Positions 1-5,184 of a DNA stretch of 11,461 nucleotides are shown here, one piece after another. Made by a program: the position numbers and the translations under genes. Origin of the DNA: Sphingomonadales bacterium (GTDB taxonomy: Bacteria; Pseudomonadota; Alphaproteobacteria; Sphingomonadales; Sphingomonadaceae); assembly GCA_013298745.1 (NCBI GenBank), contig JAAFIT010000034.1, forward strand, positions 1-11,461, in the 5' to 3' direction. The notes beneath the pieces are model-generated. The model was not told where the DNA came from. It saw only the letters and a list, made by a program, of their open reading frames with translations, and did no database searches. Positions within the stretch are counted from its first letter, which is position 1. Every line of letters begins with the position of its first letter.

Positions 1-690
1 GCCGATGCGGTCGGCCACCAGCGCCTCGGCATCATCGAGGAACACCTGGTTGACTTCATGATCGCCGGCCATGCCGATGATCGGGCGGATGGTGATGCCC
101 TTCTGCTTCATCGGGATCAGCAGGAAGGAAATGCCGGCCTGCGGCTTCACATCCGGGTTGGTGCGGGCGAGGCAGAACATCCAGTCGGCATAATGGGCGT
201 GCGTCGTCCAGATCTTGCTGCCGTTGACGATATACTTGTCGCCCTGCCGCACGGCGCGGGTCTTCAGGCTGGCAAGGTCGCTGCCGGAGCCGGGCTCGGA
301 ATAGCCCTGACACCACAGGTCTTCGCCTGTGAGGATGCGTTCGAGATAGCGCGCCTTCTGGTCGGGCCGGCCGTAATGCGCGATGACCGGGCCGACGAGC
401 TTCAACCCCAGCACGGACAGTGACGGCGCATCAGCGAGCGCACATTCCTTTTCAAAGATATAGCGCTGCACCGGGGTCCAGCCGGTGCCGCCGTTTTCGA
501 CCGGCCATTGATAGGCGAGCCAGCCCTTGGCGTGGAGGATGCGCTGCCATTCGAGCCCGATTTCGGGCTCGACGAACACCGATGGCGTGCCGTTCATGCC
601 GTCGCGCAGGCGCTGTGGCAGCTCAGCGGCGAGAAAGGCGCGCACCTCGTCACGAAAGGCGAGGTCGGCAGCGGAAAAGCTCATGTCCAT
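1..690 (-). CDS. Acyl-CoA dehydrogenase, C-terminal part beyond window edge
   Basis: Flavoprotein that would introduce an alpha,beta double bond into an acyl-CoA in the cytoplasm. The frame is open from the start codon at 690 to base 1, so 230 residues are visible and the C-terminal helical domain with the catalytic base lies outside. Visible are the N-terminal helical domain (about 1-120) and the beta domain with the flavin/substrate motif WCQGYSEPGSGSDLASL (126-142) and the downstream segment VNGSKIWTT (155-163), both typical of the family. Two starts are possible, ATG 690 and ATG 684. A GGAG lies 11 nt before the first and 17 nt before the second, so 690 is preferred. It follows the thiolase gene after 5 nt and is the last visible gene of the operon. 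Unlike the dehydrogenase at 2194-3297 it keeps the flavin-binding motif, so it could be the FAD-binding partner of a heteromeric enzyme (inference). The substrate cannot be read from sequence. Confidence 0.93.
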   Translation of the reverse strand, partial: MDMSFSAADLAFRDEVRAFLAAELPQRLRDGMNGTPSVFVEPEIGLEWQRILHAKGWLAYQWPVENGGTGWTPVQRYIFEKECALADAPSLSVLGLKLVGPVIAHYGRPDQKARYLERILTGEDLWCQGYSEPGSGSDLASLKTRAVRQGDKYIVNGSKIWTTHAHYADWMFCLARTNPDVKPQAGISFLLIPMKQKGITIRPIIGMAGDHEVNQVFLDDAEALVADRIG

Positions 691-695
691 CTTGT

Positions 696-1850
696 TCAGC
701 GCTCCAGAATCGCCACGGCCGAAAGGCCGGGTGCACCATAGACATGGGAATAGGCGGTCTTGGGCGGTTTGCCCTTTTTCAGCACTTGCCGGCCGCCGCC
801 AGCCCCACGCAACTGCACGACATTCTCATAGACCTGCCGCAGCCCGGATGCGCCGATCGGCTCGCCACAGGCGAGGCAGCCGCCATCGGTGTTGACCGGC
901 AGCGCTCCGCCGATCCGGGTGCGGCCTTCGGCAAGCCAGGCCTCCTGCTCGCCATCGCGGCAAAAGCCGTTTTCGGCCATGTGCATGATTTCGGCGCCGC
1001 TTTCGGTGTCCTGCAACTGTGCCACGTCGATGTCTTCAGGGCCGATGCCGGCCATTTCGAATGCCACCGCGCTGGCGAGATTGGTTGCCGACGGTCCGCG
1101 GGCGATATCGAGCGAGGGGGCGAAGACTTCGAAGCTGCCGGGCGGCCGGGTGCGGATGGCAACCGCCGACACCTTGATACCCTTCACCCCCATTGCATGG
1201 GCCTTTTTCTTCGATGCCAGCACCAGCGCAACGGCGCCTTCGGCCGGCGCGCAGAACATGAATTTGGTCAGCGGATCATTGACCATCGGCGCGTTGAGAA
1301 TGGTGTCGAGGTCCACCGCCTCGCGCCGCCAGGCGTGCGGGGCATGGACGGCGTTGGCAAAGGCCTTTTCGGCGACTCGCCCGAGCGCCGTCGGCGTGAT
1401 GCCGTGCAATTCCATATAGCGGCGCAGCTTGAGCGCGAAAAACTGCGTCGTCAGCATCAGGCCCGTTTCGCCATACCAATCGGGCAGCCCCCAATCGGCG
1501 GGCCTGGGATCGAAGCTGCCACGCGGGTGCTTGTCGAAGCCGACCGCCAGCGCCAGATCGGCCTGGCCGGCCTTGATCGCCGCGACCGCCGAGCCCAGTG
1601 CCGAGCCGCCGGTAGCGCAGCCATTGGCGACGTTGATGAAGGGCACCCCGGTCAGTCCCAACCGTGACACCATGATATCGGCATTGCCCGCCGCCGATGA
1701 TCCGCCAAACGCCGCCTCGATCTGTGGCCATTCGACCCCGGCATCGGTCAGCGCGGCGCGTGCCGCGACAACGCCCTGATCGAGCCCTGTGGCGCCATCG
1801 GTGCGGCCGAAGCGGTGGATGCCGATGCCGATGATGCGGACGTCGCTCAT
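696..1850 (-). CDS. SCP-x/Ltp-type thiolase-fold enzyme (thiolase or steroid-type aldolase)
   Basis: A 384-residue thiolase-superfamily protein of the lipid-transfer/SCP-x thiolase group, acting on acyl-CoA in the cytoplasm. The nucleophile-type motif VANGCATGG is present (Cys78). The late thiolase motif, normally GHPxGATG with a catalytic His, reads CGEPIGASG (328-336), with Glu330 in place of His. The C-terminal motif that normally carries the second catalytic Cys reads YGAPG (371-375), with Tyr371 in its place. The bacterial steroid aldolase Ltp2 is likewise a thiolase-fold protein that uses tyrosines and works with a DUF35 partner, so retro-aldol cleavage is a reasonable alternative to thiolysis. 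That assignment is inference; thiolase-fold membership is certain. The start codon overlaps the stop of the DUF35 gene (ATGA, 1847-1850), which suggests translational coupling and fits a physical partnership. An acyl-CoA dehydrogenase follows 5 nt downstream. Confidence 0.92.
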   Translation of the reverse strand: MSDVRIIGIGIHRFGRTDGATGLDQGVVAARAALTDAGVEWPQIEAAFGGSSAAGNADIMVSRLGLTGVPFINVANGCATGGSALGSAVAAIKAGQADLALAVGFDKHPRGSFDPRPADWGLPDWYGETGLMLTTQFFALKLRRYMELHGITPTALGRVAEKAFANAVHAPHAWRREAVDLDTILNAPMVNDPLTKFMFCAPAEGAVALVLASKKKAHAMGVKGIKVSAVAIRTRPPGSFEVFAPSLDIARGPSATNLASAVAFEMAGIGPEDIDVAQLQDTESGAEIMHMAENGFCRDGEQEAWLAEGRTRIGGALPVNTDGGCLACGEPIGASGLRQVYENVVQLRGAGGGRQVLKKGKPPKTAYSHVYGAPGLSAVAILER

Positions 1851-2197
1851 GCTACAGGTCCAAACGCAAAGGTTTCGCCCGCGCCGAAGGGAACGATGCG
1901 CAAGGCGACGGGCAGACCGACCTTCAATGCGTCAAAGGCCAGCCCGTCGAAACGCGTTTCGACAATAACTTCATCGGCCAATTCGACATAGCCAAGGGCG
2001 AAGGGCTCGAACACCGGCGGCCCGGCATAAGGCGGCGATTTCGGTGGAAAGCGCTGCACCGTCCAGCTCCAGATCGTGCCATGGCGCTTCAGGGCGACCG
2101 GATCGAAACCTTCGGCGCATGGAAAGATAATGCGGCCGCTTTCCGGATCACGGCCGCCGATGAGGGCGGGCTCGGCACCGTCGGTCCACAGACTCAT
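1847..2197 (-). CDS. DUF35 OB-fold protein without zinc-ribbon cysteines
   Basis: A 116-residue protein matching the DUF35 (ChsH2-type) acyl-CoA-associated OB-fold family, whose members bind acyl-CoA and partner with thiolase-fold enzymes. The OB-fold half is clear: GTIWSWTVQRFPP (40-52), a FALGYVEL strand (66-73) and GLPVALRIVPF (94-104). The N-terminal rubredoxin-like ribbon usually has two CxxC pairs. Here the first pair is replaced by RDPESG (16-21) and only one cysteine (Cys27) remains in the FPCAEG stretch, so zinc binding is unlikely. The gene overlaps both neighbours by ATGA: its start with the stop of the dehydrogenase (2194-2197) and its stop with the start of the thiolase-fold gene. 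The order DUF35 then thiolase-fold enzyme is the usual one for Ltp-type pairs. There is no MaoC hydratase domain, unlike mycobacterial ChsH2. The family call rests on overall pattern and context. Confidence 0.85.
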   Translation of the reverse strand: MSLWTDGAEPALIGGRDPESGRIIFPCAEGFDPVALKRHGTIWSWTVQRFPPKSPPYAGPPVFEPFALGYVELADEVIVETRFDGLAFDALKVGLPVALRIVPFGAGETFAFGPVA

Positions 2198-3297
2198 GCG
2201 GCGCTCCGGTAATCGTCGAGCGCGGCCCCAGCGTCACCAAAGGTCAGCGCCAGCACCCGAATGCGCTTTAGGGCATGGCCGATCAACAGCTCGTCGGTGA
2301 TGCCCATGCCGCCATGCATCTGGACGGCGGTGTGCGCTACCGTCAGCGCCGCTTCGGCGACATAGGATTTGGCGCCGGCGGCCGCGCGGGCAAAGTCCGC
2401 ATCGGGCGCCAGCGCGGCGCGAACCACCTGCGATCGCGCCTGTTCGACGAGCACATAGGCGTCGGTCATGCGGTGCTGAATCACCTGGAAGGCGCCGAGT
2501 GGCTGGCCGAACTGGGTGCGGGTCGTCACATAGGCGAGGGTCGCATCGAACAGCAGCGTCATCAACCCGAGCATTTCGGCGGCGGCGCCGAGACGCGCCA
2601 GCGCCACCACCGGCGTCAGCGTGTCCAGTCCGGTGGCAATGCGCGCGCTCGCCGGCACCTCGACTTGCCGCAGCGTGATTTCGGCGGCGACCGAGCCATC
2701 GGCGAGGCGATAGGCTCGGCGATCGATCCCGGCGGTATCGGCGGGCACCAGCCAAAAGGCGATGCCCTGCGCATCGCGGGTGTTGCCGGATTCACGCGCC
2801 GAAACGATCAGGTGATCGGCCGGGCCACCGGCATTGACGGCAATTTTGGCCCCATCGATGCGGACCTTGTCGCCGTGCGCTGATGCGATGGTGCCGACAT
2901 GGGCGAGGTTGTAACGCGCCTCGCGCTCGGCATGGGCGAGGACGACGAGGCTTTCGCCGGCAATCAGCGGAGCAAGTGCAGTAGTTGCACCGGCGGCATC
3001 GAGAAGGGCTGCGGCAACAACGGTTTCGAGAACCGGCTCCGCCACCAGTCCGCGCCCCAGCGCTTCCATTACCACCATCAGATCGACGTGGCTGCCACCG
3101 AGTCCGCCATTGGCAGCCGATACCGGCATTGCCAGCACGCCGGTTTCCGCCAGCCGCGCCCAATGCGCCGCCGAAAATCCGGCCGGGGTGATGCGCGCCT
3201 TGCGCCGCGCCTCGAGATCACCGCCATAGCTGTCGGCGACAAAGCGCTCGACGGCGGCCTTGAGCATGGCCTGGTCTTCGGTGAGATCGAAATTCAT
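2194..3297 (-). CDS. Acyl-CoA dehydrogenase-like subunit with degenerate active-site motifs
   Basis: A 367-residue protein with the acyl-CoA dehydrogenase fold. The N-terminal helical domain starts LTEDQAMLKAAVERF. The C-terminal domain shows RTQFGQPLGAFQVIQH (260-275) and QMHGGMGITDE (326-336), both family hallmarks. Two functional motifs are missing. The beta-domain TExxxGSD flavin motif is replaced by AEREARYNLAHV (123-134), and the C-terminal segment that carries the catalytic Glu (YEGT in many members) reads LTFGDAG (351-357). Heteromeric dehydrogenases of steroid side-chain degradation (for example FadE28-FadE29) pair one degenerate with one active subunit, so this may be the non-catalytic partner of the dehydrogenase at 1-690 (inference). 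It lies 79 nt downstream of the epoxide-hydrolase-like gene and overlaps the DUF35 gene by ATGA. A GGTGG about 8 nt upstream is a modest ribosome binding site for ATG 3297. Confidence 0.92.
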   Translation of the reverse strand: MNFDLTEDQAMLKAAVERFVADSYGGDLEARRKARITPAGFSAAHWARLAETGVLAMPVSAANGGLGGSHVDLMVVMEALGRGLVAEPVLETVVAAALLDAAGATTALAPLIAGESLVVLAHAEREARYNLAHVGTIASAHGDKVRIDGAKIAVNAGGPADHLIVSARESGNTRDAQGIAFWLVPADTAGIDRRAYRLADGSVAAEITLRQVEVPASARIATGLDTLTPVVALARLGAAAEMLGLMTLLFDATLAYVTTRTQFGQPLGAFQVIQHRMTDAYVLVEQARSQVVRAALAPDADFARAAAGAKSYVAEAALTVAHTAVQMHGGMGITDELLIGHALKRIRVLALTFGDAGAALDDYRSAA

Positions 3298-3376
3298 TGC
3301 GGAGCCACCAGATGATACGCCGATGGCGCCATCGTCGCATATGGCTGCCGGCGCGCGACGGTGAATTGTAACAGGC

Positions 3377-3748
3377 TCACGCTTGAGGCGCAGGCATCTG
3401 GCCGGCGAACTGCGCCAAGTCGAAATAATCGCGCCACACCGCGATCTTGCCGTTGCTGATCTCGAACACGCCCATGACGCGGATGATGATGGGCTTGCCG
3501 GCCAGGACGAATCGGTCGGTTCGCTCGGTCAACACCACGGACCCGTTGGCGGCGATGTGATGGATCTCGAACTGCGCCTCGCTCACCGGAAACGCTGCAT
3601 AAACCGCCTTGAAGGCATCGAGGCCGTGGACCGGCTCCATCGGGATATTGTGATAAACGATGTCGTCGGCGAGATGGGCGTAGATGGTCTCCCAATCGAG
3701 CCGATCAAAGGCGGCGCAAAAATCCGTGACGATCTCGATCGGTGTCAT
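3377..3748 (-). CDS. Limonene-1,2-epoxide hydrolase-like protein (SnoaL/NTF2-like fold)
   Basis: A 123-residue cone-shaped alpha+beta barrel protein. It matches the limonene-1,2-epoxide hydrolase group, which opens an epoxide to a diol with water activated by an Asp-Arg-Asp triad plus Tyr and Asn. All five positions can be placed: YHN (Tyr32, Asn34), ERTD (Arg76, Asp78) and WRDYFDL (Asp107), in the same order and local context as the Rhodococcus enzyme as I remember it. The protein is shorter at the N-terminus than the Rhodococcus enzyme but covers the whole fold. The start at 3748 is supported by AAGGA 7 nt upstream. It is the first gene of the minus-strand operon, with 79 nt to the next gene and no visible terminator between them. 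The real substrate may not be limonene oxide; an epoxide or isomerisation step in a terpenoid or steroid route is possible. Ketosteroid isomerase, which shares the fold, fits less well. Confidence 0.85.
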   Translation of the reverse strand: MTPIEIVTDFCAAFDRLDWETIYAHLADDIVYHNIPMEPVHGLDAFKAVYAAFPVSEAQFEIHHIAANGSVVLTERTDRFVLAGKPIIIRVMGVFEISNGKIAVWRDYFDLAQFAGQMPAPQA

Positions 3749-3824
3749 CCGCAGGTCCTTCGAAACAGGGCCATTTCACCTTAGGCGCCGGTGCCGTTGT
3801 CGCCACTGCGCTTTGTTGCAGGCG

Positions 3825-3849
3825 GGAACCGATGCCGCCGCGCGGGGTT
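3825..3849 (+). promoter_or_regulatory. Candidate EcfG-type (general stress sigma factor) promoter
   Basis: GGAAC (3825-3829), 16 nt, then GGTT (3846-3849). The alphaproteobacterial EcfG consensus is GGAAC, 16-17 nt, CGTT, so there is a single mismatch in the -10 element. The position is right for a transcript starting near 3855 and leading into the small gene at 3879 with a leader of about 20 nt that contains its ribosome binding site. Two short boxes in GC-rich DNA can occur by chance, so this is a candidate only. Confidence 0.4.
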
Positions 3850-3878
3850 GAGCCCTGGCAACAAAAAGGACCGATATC

Positions 3879-3959
3879 ATGGGCAAAGGCTGCATCCTGT
3901 GGGCGGTGGGGATTCCGATCCCGATCATCATCCTGCTTTATCTTTTCAATGTGCTTTAG
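3879..3959 (+). CDS. Small single-pass membrane peptide, 26 residues
   Basis: A 26-codon gene with an AAGGA ribosome binding site at 3866-3870, exactly 8 nt before the ATG. The product has a short charged and cysteine-containing start (MGKGC) followed by one hydrophobic stretch, ILWAVG then IPIPIIILLYLF, ending at a TAG stop. A two-proline IPIP motif inside a hydrophobic segment is not random composition, and the run of hydrophobic codons is AT-richer than its surroundings. It should insert in the inner membrane as a single helix. I have a vague memory of similar short proteins being called hypothetical in related bacteria but cannot name a family. It lies alone between the divergent catabolic operon and the LuxR-type gene, behind a possible EcfG promoter. 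No function is proposed. Confidence 0.62.
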   Translation: MGKGCILWAVGIPIPIIILLYLFNVL

Positions 3960-4133
3960 TCGCATCAACTGATCGGACCGGGCGCGGCATTGCACCGTCG
4001 CAGCACCCGGCGTATGACTCGAATCGAACCGACCACGACAGGCCCGACGCCGAGGCTTGCGACACCGCCCAATTGGCGACGCCGCACCCCGCAGCGAAGA
4101 GAGGCCGGATCGGGCTAGCTTGGGGAGATGGTG
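3960..4133. other. Intergenic stretch with nothing recognisable
   Basis: Between the small membrane-peptide gene and the LuxR-type gene. I looked for a tRNA, a lux-box-like dyad, a terminator hairpin and a sigma-70 promoter and found none that holds up. It presumably carries the promoter of the LuxR-type gene. The remainder of the 3749-3878 gap holds only the candidate EcfG promoter and the leader of the small gene. Confidence 0.5.
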
Positions 4134-4904
4134 ATGGGACTGGCGACCGATCTCGCTGCTGTTTCTGTGACGTCGATGGACGATGTCCGCAGGGCTGCCG
4201 AAGCCTTGCGTGATATTGCCATCAGCCGCGGCAATCTGAAGGTCGCGGTGTGTGACAATATCGCCTCGAAGGCGACCATGGTCGATGTCGATGGCAATGT
4301 GCTCGCCGCCGATGTCTTCGGCTGGACCGGCGAAGGCGAACGCTGGTGGGCCGATACGCGGCTGGCGCTATCCTCCCCCATCCCGCGCGCCTGCCGCTAT
4401 GAATCGGAACCCTTCTGGGTCAATGCCAAGGGCTTCCGTACGCGCCAGCACAATCGCTATCTCGATCAGATCGGGCTCGACAATTTCGAAAAGCGGGCAT
4501 TGACCCGCGGTGCCATCGTCATGCCGGTGCATTTGCCATTCGGCCAGATCGGCGCTGTCACCTTCAACTGCATGGACAAGCAACGCGACGATCTTTCGGC
4601 GGAATATGAAGCCCATGCCGATGTGCTGGGCTGCCTCGCCTATCGCTTTGTTGCCGGCTACACCAAGGCCCATCGCACCCGCCACTGGCTGCCGGGCGAT
4701 TGCCAGTTGACCAAGCGCGAAGTCGAATGCCTGCGTTGGGCGAGCATCGGCAAGACCGACAAGGAAATCAGCCTGATCCTGTCGCGCAGCCATGCGACGG
4801 TGCGCTTTCATATCCAGAACGCTGGCGAAAAGCTCGATGCGGTCAATCGGTCGCAGACGATCTTCAAGGCGGCGCAGCTGGGGTATTTGGGGGCCGCGGC
4901 GTAG
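4134..4904 (+). CDS. LuxR-family transcriptional regulator with autoinducer-domain-like N-terminus
   Basis: A DNA-binding regulator of 256 residues. The C-terminal LuxR helix-turn-helix spans about 192-252: LTKREVECLRW, then GKTDKEIS, then ATVRFHIQNAGEKL, all canonical. The N-terminal 170 residues look like an autoinducer-binding-type sensor domain (ERWWADTRL, later AIVMPVHLPFGQIGAVTF), but the spacing of Trp, Tyr and Asp-Pro that binds acyl-homoserine lactone in TraR/LuxR is not reproduced (the local sequence is ALSSPIP). The ligand is therefore unknown and no luxI-type synthase is visible nearby. Start choice: ATG occurs at 4128 and 4134 with a GTG between. GGGGAG ends at 4127, leaving 6 nt before 4134 and none before 4128, so 4134 is preferred; the alternative adds two residues. 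The gene is convergent with the TPM-protein gene, with the structured repeat pair in between. It may be a solo regulator of the adjacent divergent operon (inference). Confidence 0.88.
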   Translation: MGLATDLAAVSVTSMDDVRRAAEALRDIAISRGNLKVAVCDNIASKATMVDVDGNVLAADVFGWTGEGERWWADTRLALSSPIPRACRYESEPFWVNAKGFRTRQHNRYLDQIGLDNFEKRALTRGAIVMPVHLPFGQIGAVTFNCMDKQRDDLSAEYEAHADVLGCLAYRFVAGYTKAHRTRHWLPGDCQLTKREVECLRWASIGKTDKEISLILSRSHATVRFHIQNAGEKLDAVNRSQTIFKAAQLGYLGAAA

Positions 4905-4935
4905 TCGCAGCGCCGCGAGCGCGCAGCGCAGCAGC

Positions 4936-5032
4936 GCGCCGACAGGCGCAAGACCGGCCAGCGGGGCGGTCGCCCCTTCGGCGACCGAACCCGTCTGACG
5001 TCAGCATGGGCTTTGCCCATGCCCTTGCTTTT
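4936..5032 (+). repeat. Structured repeat, copy 1 (downstream of the LuxR-type gene)
   Basis: Read on the plus strand, three hairpins follow one another: a 5-bp stem at 4936-4949, an 8-bp stem at 4967-4987 (arms CGGTCGCC and GGCGACCG, loop CCTTC) and an 8-bp stem at 5004-5022 with loop TTT, ending in a T-rich tail at 5023-5032. The hairpins are joined by a 17-nt linker ending CGGCCAGCGGGG and a 16-nt linker AACCCGTCTGACGTCA. Copy 2 lies at 5067-5157 on the other strand with identical spacing. Between the stop codon at 4904 and 4936 there is further weaker similarity (GCCGCRAGCG-type sequence). Not assignable to a known RNA or repeat family from memory. Confidence 0.8.
5004..5032 (+). terminator. 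Intrinsic terminator of the LuxR-type gene
   Basis: Perfect 8-bp GC-rich hairpin GCATGGGC/GCCCATGC with a TTT loop, followed by CCTTGCTTTT. It lies about 100 nt after the stop codon and is the third hairpin of structured repeat copy 1. The T-run is interrupted, so termination may be moderate. Confidence 0.65.
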
Positions 5033-5066
5033 AGAAATTCATCAACAGGAACTGGCTTTTCAAACC

Positions 5067-5089
5067 AAAAGCACGGGCAAAGCCCGTGC
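5067..5089 (-). terminator. Intrinsic terminator of the lemA-TPM operon
   Basis: On the minus strand, a perfect 8-bp hairpin GCACGGGC/GCCCGTGC with loop TTT, followed directly by TTTT. It is the third hairpin of structured repeat copy 2 and lies about 100 nt beyond the stop codon at 5185. Confidence 0.7.
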
Positions 5090-5157
5090 CGACGTCAGAC
5101 GGGTTCGAGGCGTGAAGACCGCCTCGCCCCGCTGGCCGATCTGGCGCGAGTTCGCGC
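5067..5157 (-). repeat. Structured repeat, copy 2 (downstream of the TPM-protein gene)
   Basis: Read on the minus strand, from 5157 down: a 5-bp stem at 5144-5157, a 7-bp stem at 5106-5126 (arms CGAGGCG and CGCCTCG), an 8-bp stem at 5071-5089, then TTTT. The 17-nt and 16-nt linkers match copy 1 in length. CGGCCAGCGGGG (5127-5138) and AACCCGTCTGACGTC (5091-5105) are identical to copy 1. Hairpin lengths are 14, 21 and 19 nt in both copies, so 87 nt align without a gap. The middle stem differs at almost every base yet stays paired. The 34-nt stretch between the copies (5033-5066) is AT-richer and unpaired. Confidence 0.8.
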
Positions 5158-5184
5158 GCAAGCTGCGCTCGCTTGCGGCCGCGC

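Noticed and set aside
420..1667. A long 415-codon open frame on the plus strand.
   Set aside because: It lies opposite two well-recognised minus-strand genes, is rich in Arg/Ala/Gly as antisense frames of GC-rich genes are, and matches no family.
3742..3972. A 76-codon plus-strand frame overlapping the small membrane-peptide gene.
   Set aside because: It has no good ribosome binding site, overlaps the start of the epoxide-hydrolase-like gene and its product shows no pattern, whereas the 26-codon frame has both a site and a coherent membrane helix.
4016..4038. GACTCGAATCGAACC looks like the T-arm of a minus-strand tRNA.
   Set aside because: The flanking bases do not form a T-stem, acceptor stem or anticodon arm, and no CCA-adjacent structure is present.
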